Source: Amorphophallus konjac
Lineage: Eukaryota; Streptophyta; Magnoliopsida; Alismatales; Araceae
DNA length: 64,000 bases
Direction of reading: 5' to 3'
NCBI GenBank assembly: GCA_022559845.1
Contig: CM040124.1
Span: 66,859,491 to 66,923,490, forward strand
Under the pieces are notes generated by a model. The model was not told the origin of the DNA and did no database searches. It saw only the letters and a list, made by a program, of their open reading frames with translations. The stretch's first letter is position 1, and each line of letters begins with the position of its first letter. The position numbers were made by a program, and so were the translations under genes. Below, piece after piece: positions 43,862 to 54,299 of this stretch.

Positions 43862-45181
43862 ATGTGGTCATGAGAGTTTGCTTTATGCATGCATAAATTA
43901 TTCACATATTCTCATACTTATATGTATATATGGCGACAGGTGGCATTTTGGGATGAAGTGAACAGAGTTGTATGCATGAGATTAACAAAAGGTTGCTTAC
44001 GTGCATGGAGTGGAGGGTTTAGGCATTAATGCAAGCAGACATAAGTTAATGGTATTAGTTGATGACCAATCATTAATTGTGTATATGCATACAGCAAGCA
44101 AGTGGGGGCCACACATTTAATGAACTCCATTTGCTCAAACATGCCATTCGAGGAAATCAAGCATTACGTGGGCAACAAATGCAAACATCTGGTGGCATCA
44201 TGCGTTCGGTGCCCAACAGGAGGATTTCACGTGTTCGGCGTAAAAATAAAAGGGGCCTCGGCGTGGGAGGTGGCTGCATGCCATCGGCGTGGGAGGTAAT
44301 CGGCGCAGGATCTGCGCCGAGAGCAGTTGGCACCGTGGCTAGTTGAAAAAGGGCTTTGGGGGCTGAGATTTTATAGAAGATGCCGGACTTAGGCTCCTCT
44401 GAGCGAACAGAAAATCGTCAAGAGAACATAAACACCAGAACAGAGCCAGGCAAAATTATTTTTTCTCATGATTTGGGGGACAGGAAAACCATGAGATAGG
44501 CTGTCTCGGGCTCCCGTCTCGTATCAGAGGTAAATACTTCGACTAATCGCGGTAGAACTCAGGGAGTAAGCACCAGAACTCAGTGTTCCCGGAGCGTAGC
44601 AGTGCCATCGCGAATGTCATTGACAGATGAGATAACAATCCCACTGTCTCTGCGAAGTCGTAGTAGCCATAAGGCCGTCGCCCCGGGTTGAACGAAAGAA
44701 ACGTAAGCCGGAACTACAGAAATTCTAGATAGAATGGTGGGAGCGCACGGGCGAACATCAAAGGGATTTGGTTATAGAAACACATCTATACACACAAAAA
44801 AAGAAATGAATTCCCATCAAGAACAGATGCATCGATATATCTTTCATTCATATAAAATCAGGCATAGCCAGGATACAGACAGAAGGAAGCCTCAAGAGGC
44901 CATTGCATTGCAGAGCTCGGCAGCAAAAATATAGTGGTAGAGGAACGTATAAACAGAAGAGAAAGGAAACAGGGGGAGGGGGAGATTGTAGCCCCGAAGG
45001 GCCTCCGACTGGTGGCAACCCACCTTGTATAGATGCTCCGACGGCCCGCTTTCCTCTCTTCTTCTTCTCTCAGTCTCCTTCTGTAACTCTTCCAGAATAC
45101 TTCGGTGGCTCTCTTCTTCTCTTTCCCTTTTTTATCCGCCCGTCCGTCGCCCCCCCTTCTGGCTTCTTCTTCGAACCTCAG

Positions 45182-45189
45182 CTTTTATA
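45182..45189 (-). promoter_or_regulatory. TATA box of F 3' LTR
   Basis: TATAAAAG on the minus strand. Next to it (45192-45205) is the perfect palindrome GGGTTATATAACCC. Both are repeated in the other LTR (61980-61987 and about 61990-62003). Confidence 0.65.
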
Positions 45190-45469
45190 GTGGGTTATAT
45201 AACCCTTGAAGCATCGGCGCGCATCTTTAGTCTTGAGGCCACTTTTGCTCATCGGCGCCACCTCTGTTCACGGCATCGGCGTGCCATTCTCTATCGTGGT
45301 CCTCGGCCCTTTTGCACTTGGTATGCCTCGGCCATGGCCTCGGCGGCGCTTTCTCCTTGGTGGTCGATGGGTCATGGGCGGCCCACTCTCGGCATCATCG
45401 GCGGCTGTCTCCGTCCTTTCTTTTATCCCCTAAAAATAAGAAATGTAAGATGAAATATGTTAGTATTAT

Positions 45470-45635
45470 TATTTGTATTATTATTATCTTATTATTTTAT
45501 TATTATCATTATATCTTCTCTTCTCTTTTTTTAATCTTTTTGTTATTATTATTATTATTATTATTATTTATTTTCTCTTTTTTCCCATTTTCTCTCTCAT
45601 TTATTATTATTATTATTATTATATATATATTATGT
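45470..45635. repeat. TTA microsatellite stretch
   Basis: Imperfect (TTA)n and (TAT)n with interruptions, at the element-sense start of the LTR. Counterpart at 62265-62425. Confidence 0.85.
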
Positions 45636-45642
45636 GTCAACA

Positions 45643-45656
45643 AATGCCCCCCACCC
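45643..45656 (-). other. Polypurine tract of element F
   Basis: The minus strand reads GGGTGGGGGGCATT directly before the 3' LTR start TGTTGACAC. Confidence 0.75.
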
Positions 45657-45719
45657 GTAGGTGGCGCGAATGAGGGACGGGTGAGCGGGGCCTACAGGTG
45701 AGACCCATTTGAAAGCGTG

Positions 45720-46815
45720 TCTTTTTATTCATGCAAGCATGCAGGCATTCAACAGCAAGCATAAGCTAGATATATGGAATAGCTCCCCTATATCGGGGAT
45801 AGGATAAGGATAGTGCCTGTGACTCATAGACATAGTGCGGCTCACGAGTCACAACTAAGGGAGATGTGCATGCGTAGAGAGGACATCGCATAGAATATGT
45901 GCACAGCGTATGCCACGATCTACACCCGAGGCTACTTCTCTACAGTGTGATAGTGCAAGTATGCGAGCAGCGAATCTCTGACATAGGGATACGCAGATGT
46001 TCTAGATAACATTAGAGCATTGCTCTAGCGTCTACACACACAGCTGGGATTCTCGATTTTCGGTAGCTTCGTGCTACCCCCTTAGCTTATTTCTAGCTCC
46101 GGACTTCACCGTTCGGCACGAGTCTCCTCATGTGTCTCAATGGAGATTCCCGGCTACTAGGATTCATCCTTTATAGCAATTTTGTTCCGGACGTCACCGT
46201 TCGGCGTGAGTCTCCTCATGTGTCTCAATGGGGATTCCCAGCTACTAGGATTCATCTTTTACAGCATTTTATTACAGACTTCACCGTTCGGCGCGAGTCT
46301 CCTCATGTGTCTCAATGGGGATTCCCAGCTACTAGGATTCATCATTTGTAGCAGTTTATTACGGACTTCACCGTTCGGCGCGAGTCTCCTCATGTGTCTC
46401 AATGGGGATTCCCGGCTACTAGGATTCATCCTATCATTTTTTTTCTCTTTTTTGAATGGGGGGGGGGATAGACAGCTTTTTCCTCACGATTACCCCTCAT
46501 GTGGGTGCAGAAGTTAGAGCACACATATAGTGTGCGAGAGAACCTTCTAGCATCCCTACGATAAGAGACCGCTGAACACATTATGGTACAAAGTGTGGGA
46601 GTTTTGCTTTGGGTGTATCTCAGGAGTTGCGTTGGCGACACAGCTATGACTTTTCCACTGGACGCATGCACTCAACCAATATTGACTTTTCATCCCTTAG
46701 CGTATGCTGTGGCGCATACATGCTTAGAACCAGGCAACTTTATTTAGCAAGAAAATGTGGTCCTAGGAAATTTAAGGAGGTGTATTATCTTATAGTATAA
46801 GCAAGCATGCAAGCA
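45720..46815. repeat. 1-kb block shared with 11400-12430
   Basis: See the left copy; same order and orientation on the plus strand. Here it lies next to the 3' LTR of element F, showing that the left region contains related retrotransposon DNA. Confidence 0.85.
46095..46430. repeat. About 85-bp tandem repeat, four copies
   Basis: Each copy holds TTCACCGTTCGGCGCGAGTC, TCCTCATGTGTCTCAATGG and GATTCCC(G/A)GCTACTAGGATTC. Confidence 0.92.
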
Positions 46816-47164
46816 GGGTCAACAAACACCCAAAATTTGAAAGCAAGTAATTTTTTTCTTTTTTTTATTTTATATGTATGCATATATGTATATGTCACTA
46901 TATATCCATTTATTTGTTCAAGCGCCTGATGCGAATACCTGCACTTTAGTTAATCAAAAGCAAGCAGAATTGATAACAAAATAATGGAGAAGGGCTTTAT
47001 GTAGCAAGTCCCGGAGGGACGAAGGGGGTTGGTTCTGGCCAACGAGAGCCGTTTTATTCAGATGATGAACCTGGATTAAAATGGAGTGGTAGGCCTCAAC
47101 AGGGTGCCTTGGCCAAGAACGGACAGCGGGTTTGACAGGGAGTCTAACCCGAATATAGAAAGTG
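46816..47164. other. AT-rich noncoding stretch of element F
   Basis: T-rich, then ATATGTATATG near 46870-46900. No gene seen. Confidence 0.6.
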
Positions 47165-47175
47165 GACTACAGAAG
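47165..47175. other. Target-site duplication GACTACAGAAG, left copy
   Basis: Identical 11-mer at 48105-48115, after a run of nine A. Confidence 0.92.
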
Positions 47176-47821
47176 GTCCCCAGGGGCGCAGCCCTCCTCC
47201 AAGGCGGCCTGCGTTGAAGGGTCCTTTGCTTCCTCCTCTTCCCCGACGGCCGCCCCCCGCCTCTCCTTCGCTCAAGCTTTGAAGAAGAAAATCAACCGGG
47301 CCCCGCCCGGGCCGATCGTTGACTCCGCCCCGCCTCCTGCTCTGGTGCTTCCCGTGGGTGCTGTGCCTCCCCCGGACCTCGGCATGCCTCTCAGGTTCCC
47401 CAAGCTCGCCCAGGCTCTCCATGTCCCTGGGCTTGAGCCTGCTTCGGGGTTCTGTGACCTTACGGCGGCTCATACGGCTTTCGTGGGCACCGTTGGCTTG
47501 GACCGCTCTCGGCCGCCCTCGAGGATGGATGGCGGAGCTCCTCGGCGTTCTTTCCGGCACTCCAACTCCACCTCCTCCAAGCGTGATCGTCAGTGCATGT
47601 TTGAGGATGCTGCTCTTCCTCCTCGTCGTTCTCTCCGGATCCAGTCTTCTTCGATGGCGCCCCCGCCGCCGATCGAGCCTTCCGGCTCGGACGTGCCCGA
47701 TCCCGACGGTTCAGAGGCCGATCCTCTTGATTGGCCTGGCTCTCCTGCTCATCGGCGCGGTGTCCGTTCTGTGTTCTCCTCCGACTCTGAAGGGGTTTTC
47801 GATGAAGACGCCTATTTGTAG
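47176..47821 (+). pseudogene. ORF1-like fragment in the retroposed copy
   Basis: About 215 codons open from the insert's left border to TAG 47819-47821, basic and proline-rich at first, acidic at the end. There is no RT or endonuclease domain and no zinc knuckle. No own start codon is evident within the insert, since the frame enters from the flanking sequence, so it is called a fragment. A processed host mRNA cannot be excluded. Confidence 0.45.
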
Positions 47822-48104
47822 GGGCTTTGTTTCTTCTGTGGGTTCTTGGGCTTTTGTTTCTGCCCGCACTTGGGTTCTCTTGGCCGTCTTTTGCTATCTT
47901 GGTCCTTTGGCCTCATACGTCTCTTGCCCCTCCGTGGGCTTTTTCCCTCCCCCCCCCATTGTACCCCTTTCTCTTTTATGCTTTCATATATGAAAACCGC
48001 TTGCCTGGTGGCCGGGATAGTGGTTTCATCGTCTTCCGTAATGAAGAGATGAACCCCCTCTCCTGTCTCCCCCCTTGCAAGTATCAACTTTAGTTAAAAA
48101 AAAA
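47176..48104 (+). mobile_element. Retroposed copy with poly(A) tail, LINE-like
   Basis: 929 bp flanked by an 11-bp direct repeat and ending in A9, the signature of LINE-driven insertion. It is GC-rich unlike its surroundings. An open frame from the left border to 47821 encodes SFAQALKKKINRAPPG and a Ser/Pro-rich region, ending in acidic DSEGVFDEDAYL. A T-rich 3' untranslated region with TTGTACCCC and TTTCATATATGAAAA follows. SFAQAL-type sequences occur in plant LINE ORF1 proteins. It may be a rearranged LINE, or a processed copy of a host mRNA; I favour the former weakly. Confidence 0.8.
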
Positions 48105-48590
48105 GACTACAGAAGCCGACGGTTGGCAAGGGAAGCGGGCTACGACAGCCGAAAGATAACATGGAAAGCAGGCTATAAAAGCTAGGAGATAATAGGAGAA
48201 TAGGGTATGCAGACCGGGCGGTAGAAGAAAGCAGGCTTCAAGGGGAGCCCAAGTCATTGAGTTGTAGCAACTTTGACAATTTGTATGGAAGTATACCCGT
48301 ATCTGTACTGCAAGAGAGCGTCCATCCTTTCAAGGAAGGACGGGGCCCTCGCTCCACCGTGTGACGGGGCTCCAGAGGTTGACAGATTGATGCAGATGTA
48401 AGTCTTGCTGACAAGAAATGTCGAAAATACGACTGCTGGCTGATGAGAGGTCCATCCGGGATAGGCTTTATCACCGGTGGGACAACTGATGGGAGTGCCA
48501 CTCAGAGGCATAGCATACACTTTATAGTAATCACATTACTGACCCAAGCGCCCTTTCGGGTTTTTGCCGGGGCCCGATTTGGGGAAATGC
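48105..48590. other. Noncoding stretch of F with GCGGGCTA..AGCC repeats
   Basis: 48115-48235 repeats the AGCAGGCT(A/T)..AAAGC motif; 48236-48590 shows no gene. Confidence 0.55.
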
Positions 48591-48594
48591 TGGC

Positions 48595-49480
48595 CGACCT
48601 TATCGATGGTGACAAGGGTTGAAAAGGTAGACGATCTTGCCGATGGTGACAAGGACCGAAAAGGGTAGCGACCGATCTTGCCGATGGTGACAAGGGTCGA
48701 AAAGGTGGACGGTCTTGCCGATGGTGACAAGGACCGAAAAGGGTAGACGGTCTTGCCGATGGTGACAACGACCGGAAAGGGTAGCGACCGATCTTGTCGA
48801 TGGTGACAAGGGTCGAAAAGGTAGACGGTCTTGCCGATGGTGACAAGGACCGAAAAGGGTAGACAGTCTTGCCGCTGGTGACAAAGACCGGAAAGGGTAG
48901 CGACCGATCTTGTCGATGGTGACAAGGGTCGAAAAGGTATACGGTCTTGCCGATGGTGACAAGGACCGGAAAGGGTAGCGACCGATCTTACCGATGGTGA
49001 CAAGGGTCGAAAAGGTAGACAGTCTTGCCGATGGTGACAAGGACCGGAAAGGGTAGCGACCGATCTTGCCGATGAAGACAAGGGTCGAAAAGGTAGACGG
49101 TCTTGCCGATGGTGAAAAGGACAGAAAAGGGTAGACGGTCTTGCCGATGGTGACAAGGGTCAAAAAGGTAGACGGTCTTGCCGATGGTGATAAGGACCAA
49201 AAAGGGTAGACGGTCTTGCCGATGGTGACAAAGACCAAGAAGGGTAGACGGTCTTGCCGATGGTGACAAGGACCGGAAAGGGTAGCGACCGATCTTGCCG
49301 ATGGTGACAAGGGTCGAAAAGGTAGACGGTCTTGCCGACGGTGACAAGGACCGAAAAGGGTAGACGGTCTTGCCGATGGTGACAAGGACCGGAAAGGGTA
49401 GCGACCGATCTTGTCGATGGTGACAAGGGTCGAACAGGTAGACGGTCTTGCCGATGGTGACAAGGAACGAAAAGGGTATA
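48595..49480. repeat. Minisatellite M3, 38-44-bp unit, about 22 copies
   Basis: Unit GTCTTGCCGATGGTGACAAG then GACCGAAAAGGGTAG. Two unit types alternate: a plain one, and one with an extra CGACCGATC. Long minus-strand frames with repeating SARPSTF and GPCHHRQDR peptides are by-products. Confidence 0.95.
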
Positions 49481-49599
49481 TGGAGATGGAATGACGAACA
49501 AGGATAACCCCGTTACTACATCATCTTTTAATTTCATCATCATTTTTTTTATCATCGTTTTTTTTTCATTCATTCATTTCATTTTTTTTACCACATTAC

Positions 49600-49745
49600 T
49601 GACTCAAGCGCCCTTTCGGGTTTTCACCGGAGTCAGCCCCCTTTTGCTTTTGCCCACGCGCCCTCTCGGGTTTTCACGTGGCGGGGTACCCGTTTTTACC
49701 TGCAAGGCCCTTTCGGGTTTTCTCCACAGCCGGGTTATAGCCATT
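49600..49745. repeat. Short repeat CGCCCTTTCGGGTTTTC, four copies
   Basis: (C/G)CCCT(T/C)TCGGGTTTTC at about 49609, 49659 and 49709, with an earlier copy at 48549. CCCTTTCGGG is partly self-complementary. Confidence 0.85.
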
Positions 49746-49859
49746 TTTGCCCTTGTCCCCATTTAGGAACAAAGTCGGTGGGGTATCTCTATTTTTAACC
49801 CCATTCTTAGTATTATTTTATCATCATTTTTTGAACTCATATAAAAGGAGGATGTTGAG

Positions 49860-50245
49860 AGAGTCGACTAGGGCACAAGGCCTTGCGCCGAGAAAAGGCT
49901 TATTCGTTAGCAAGAAGGTAATGCTAGCGCAAAGGATAGATTTTGAGCCGATTCGGGCGTAGGGCCCATAATGGCACTACTGTATAAGGGTCGGCTATGA
50001 CACAAAGTCTTACGCCGAGAAAGGTGTTTATTCATCAACAAGAAGGTAATGCTAACGCAAAGGATGAATTTGAGCCGATTCGGATGTAAGGGCCACAATT
50101 GTAATGATGTATAAGGGTCGGCTAGGACGCGAAGTCTTGTGTCGAGGAAAAGGGCTTATTCGTCAGCAAGGAGGCAATGCTGGCGTAAAGGACAGATTTG
50201 AGCCGATTCGGGCGTAGGGCCCGCATTGGCGATGTTATTTATTAT
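49860..50245. repeat. About 122-bp tandem repeat, three copies
   Basis: Copies share GCCGAGAAA, TTATTCGT.AGCAAGAAGG, TAATGCTAGCGCAAAGGA, GAGCCGATTCGGGCGTAGGG and TATAAGGGTCGGCTA. Confidence 0.92.
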
Positions 50246-52735
50246 ATGCGAGCTCGGCCAGGGCAGAGTGCCACTAAACTGAGGTGTGGGTAGCTCGACC
50301 AGGGTGGAGTACCACTAGACCAAGATAAGGGTAGCTCGGTCAGAGCAGAGTGCCTCTAGACCAAGATATAAGTAGCTCGGCCAGGGCGGAGTGCCACTAG
50401 ACCAAGGGGAAGGTAGCTCGGTCTGGGCGGAGTGCCACTAGACAAAGGTAAAGGTACCTCGATCAGGGCGGAGTGCCACTAGACCAAGGTGGAGGTAGCT
50501 TGATTAGGGTAGAGTGCCACTAGACCAAGGTGGAGGTAGCTCGATCCTGGCAGACTGTCACTAGACCAAGGTGGAGGTAGATTGATCAGTGCGGAGTGCC
50601 ACTAGACCAAGGTGGAGGTAGCTCGATCCGGGCGGACTGTCACTAGACCAAGGTGGAGGTAGCTTGATCAGGGCGGAGTGCCACTAGACCAAGGTGGAGG
50701 TAGCTCGATCCGGGCGGAGTGCCACTAGACCAAGGTAAAGGTAGCTCGATCCGGGTGGAGTGCCACTAGACCAAGGTAAAGGTAGCTCGATCTGGGTGAA
50801 GTGCCACTAGACTAAGGTAAGGGGTAGCTCGATCAGGGCGGAGTGCCACTAGACCGAGGTGGAGATAGCTCGATCCGGGCGGAGTGCCACTAGACCAAGG
50901 TAAGGGGTAGCTCGATCAGGGCGGAGTTCCACTAGACCAAGCTGGAGATAGCTCGATCCCGGCGGAGTGCCACTAGACCAAGGTAAGGGGTACCTCGGTC
51001 AGGGCGGAGGGCCACTAGACCAAGGTGGAGATAGCTCGATCTGGGCGGAGTGCCACTAGACCAAGGTAAGGGGTAGCTCGGTCAGGGCAGAGTGCCACTT
51101 GACCAAGGTGGAGGTAGCTCGATCCGGGCGGAGTGCCACTATACTAAGATAAAGGTAGCTCGGTCAGGACAGAGTGCCACTAGACCAAGGTGGATAGAGC
51201 TCAGCCAGGGTGGAGTGCCACTAGACTAAGGGTAGGTATAGAGCTCGGTCAGGGCGGAATGCCACTGGACCAAGGGTAGGTAGAACTTAGCTAGGGCAAA
51301 GTGCCACTAGACTAAGGTGGATAGAGCTTGGTAAGGGTGGAATGCCACTAGACCAAGATGTGTAGAACTTAACTAGAGCAGAGTGCCACTAGGCTAAGGC
51401 AGGTAGAACTTAGCTAGGGCAGAGTGCCACTAGACTAAGGCAGATAAAACTTAGCTAGGGCAGAGTGCCACTAGACTAAGGCAGGTGGGACTTAGCTAGG
51501 GCAGAGTGCCACTAGACTAAGGCAGATAGAGCTCGGTCAGGGCGGAATGCCACTAGACCAAGGTGGGTAGAGCTCAGCCAGGGAAAAGTGCCACTAGACC
51601 AAGGTAGGTCGGAGCTCAGTTAGGGCGGAATGCCACTAGACCAAGGGTAGGTGCAGAGCTCGGTCAGGGCGGAATGCCACTAGACCAAGGGAGGTAGAGC
51701 TTAGCTAGGGTGGAGTGCCACTAGACTAAGGTAGGTAGAACTTAGCTAAGGCAGGGTGCCACTAGACTAAGGTAGGTAAGACTTAGCTAGGGCAGAGTGC
51801 CACTAGACTAAGGCGGGTGGAACTTAGCTAGAGCAGAGTGCCACTAGACTAAGGTGGATAGAGCTCGGTCAGGGCAGAATGCCACTAGACCAAGGTGGGT
51901 AGAACTTAGCTAGGGCAGAGTGCCACTAGACTAAGGCAGGTAGAACTTGGCTAGGACGGAATGCCACTAGGCCAAGGCATGTAGAACTTAGCTAGGGCGA
52001 GATGCCACTAGACTAAGGTAGGTAGAACTTGGCTAGGGCGGAATGCCACTAGACCAAGGCAGGTAGAGCTCGGCCAGGGCGGAGTGCCACTAGACCAAGG
52101 TGGGTAGAACTCGGCCAGACCGGAATGCCACTAGACCAAGGTATGTAGAACTTAGCTAGGGCGGAGTGCCACTAGACTAAGGGTTTGTATAGCTCGGCCA
52201 GGGTGGAATGCCACTAGGCCAAGGTGGGTAAAACTTAGCTAGGTTGGAGTGCCACTAGGCTAAGGTAGGTAGAACTTAGCTAGGGCGGAGTGCCACTAGA
52301 CTAAGGCAGGTAGGACTTGGCTAGGGAGGAATGCCACAGGACCAAGGCAGGTGGAACTTGGCTAGGACGGAATGCCACTAGACCAAGGTAGGTAGAACTT
52401 GGCAAGGACGGAATGCCACTAGACCAAGGCAGGTAGAGCTCGGCCAGGGCGGAGTGCCACTAGCCAAGGGAAAGGTTTTATGGGCCCGGTCCAATGGAAC
52501 TGATGGGCAACGTCTAGAGCTCAGCAAGGGCAGAATGCCACAGGCTAAGGGACAGATTTTATGAGCCTGGTCCAATGGAACCAAGACGATGAGAGCTTGA
52601 CAAGGGCGGAGTGCCACAAGCCAAGGGAAAGGTTTTATGGGCCCGGTCCAATGGAACTGATGGGCAACGTCTAGAGCTTGGCGAGGGCGGAGTGCCACAG
52701 GCCAAGGGACAGGTTTTATGAGCCCAGTGGGGCAA
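50245..52735. repeat. Minisatellite M6, 44-50-bp unit, about 48 copies plus four longer units
   Basis: Core GAGTGCCACTAGACCAAGG. Two variant domains exist: AGCTCGATC(C/A)GGGCG mainly at 50400-51150, and AACTTAGCTAGGGCAGAG mainly at 51280-52440. From 52440 to 52735 the unit grows to about 120 bp with AAGGTTTTATGGGCC inserted. It is the largest minisatellite of the window. Confidence 0.95.
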
Positions 52736-54299
52736 GTTTGGTATCTCTTAGCTTGTTTGTGTAGCTGTTATGGTGGAATGCCGAAGGATGGCGAGGGTGT
52801 ATTAGTTATAAGTGTGGGATCTACACCGGGGGTAGAGGGTCAATCCCAGTGGGACTAACGGGAATCATTGCGCAGGATAAGAGTTGGCAAAGCCGATGAG
52901 TGTTTATTAGGTGACCTAGCTGGTGGATCCAGTCTAAGGATAGGAGTAGGCAGTTGATACGAGCTTTGCAGTCCGAGACGTGCGTCAGCTCAAGTGTTTA
53001 GACCAGATCAACAGGGATCCTTTGATAGCGGGGAGGCTGTTGCATGGCTGCTTAGAGTCGGCATCACCCCAGGGGACAGATGGCAATAGCCAGGTGCGAA
53101 GTCATCTTGTTACTTTTTGTATTATTGTCTTCAACGGGGGTGCCCGAAATGTTGTAGCTCTTACAAAGATAGGCCTCCAGGGCTTGCGCCGTATGCTAGT
53201 CTCATGACATGCCTGCCTCAACAGTTGTGGTTACGGAGTCTTTTCAACTCCACAAATGGCGCCGGTGGCTTCAAGCTCATATAGCTGTGCACCTTGCACT
53301 GCCTATAGTGATTTCAATTGAAGAAGCGATTGCAGGGCTTACCCTGATTCCATGGTGCTAAATTGTATAGAGTAGCTTCTTAGAGAAGGTGAAATCCCAT
53401 TCTAACATTGAATAAAATGTAGAAAATGGGTCCTCTAAGTGAGGAGTTCAAAATATTTAACAGTCGAGCTTGTAGAATAGTTAGCATTTGCAGCGGGTTG
53501 TCTAGTTCACGGTGGGATGTTGGTGTGCCCTGAATACTCCCATTCTTTCTTCTTTTAGCTTTGGATGCCCCCATGCTGTGGTGGGTAATCGGAGAGTTCA
53601 TTCTCCCTTTTAATGCCCCTAAGCTGGGGTGGATAGCTGAAGACGAGTTGTTCAAAGCATGTCTTTTCATTGGGTATCTTGTTCGCTTCATGAGCAGTTG
53701 TGTAGGCAGACAATAGCAGGGAAATCCGGTCGTTGGACTCCACCCTCTTCTCTTTTGTTGGCAGCCCCCAAGTGGGGAATACAGTCTTGTCTTGCCCAGC
53801 AGTACCTCAGAGCTTGATTGTAGCTGAGCATCTTTTCATTCTTGCCCCCATGTCAAGTGTGTGTTGAAATAGAATTTCTATTGGCTATAAGAAAGAGTAT
53901 GCCTTCAGGTGTCTCCCGGGTGAACTAGCCCCATTTGATAGTTGTTTATTCAGCTGCCCCTTCTTATGCAGAGTGAGGTGCGGGTGGAAGGTGGGAGTAC
54001 ATCTCCCTCAAAGGGTTGAGCATGCTTCCATGTGTGCTGGAGCATATAGAGTAGCGGCTACGTTGTGCAGGGTCGTTTCATTTGGAAGGAGATTCTTCCT
54101 TGCATCTTTATCATTTTGCAGTTGGCCCTGATATGAGTGGACTCCACTCTTGAGCTGATGGCTTGAATAAAGAGGGCAACACACCAAGCAGTAAAGCATC
54201 ATCTTTTCTTTTATTCTTGGGTTTATTTCTATTTTAGTCTTCAGCAGTTGCCCCGGAGACGGTGCAACAATTGCATTTGTTCGGCCTCTTGCCACAACG
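52736..54299. other. Noncoding stretch of element F
   Basis: No supported gene. Minus-strand frames (53380-53743) carry no motif. Short near-repeats CCCCCA(T/A)GCTG and GGGGTGGATAG occur around 53570-53630. Confidence 0.5.

Larger units (their letters stand above)
43863..45642 (-). repeat. 3' LTR of element F, truncated at its 3' end
   Basis: Matches 60662-62435 closely along its length. In element sense it starts TGTTGACACATAATA right after the polypurine tract. The other LTR continues 1.79 kb further before the primer-binding site, so this copy lacks that part. TATA box at 45182-45189. Confidence 0.9.

Noticed and set aside
48502..49573. Overlapping minus-strand ORFs up to 287 codons with repeating SARPSTF and CHHRQDR
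   Set aside because: Translations of minisatellite M3; several frames are open at once and none has a domain.
45643..52735. Centromeric or subtelomeric satellite DNA
   Set aside because: The arrays are short, of several unrelated families, and bounded by parts of one retrotransposon.
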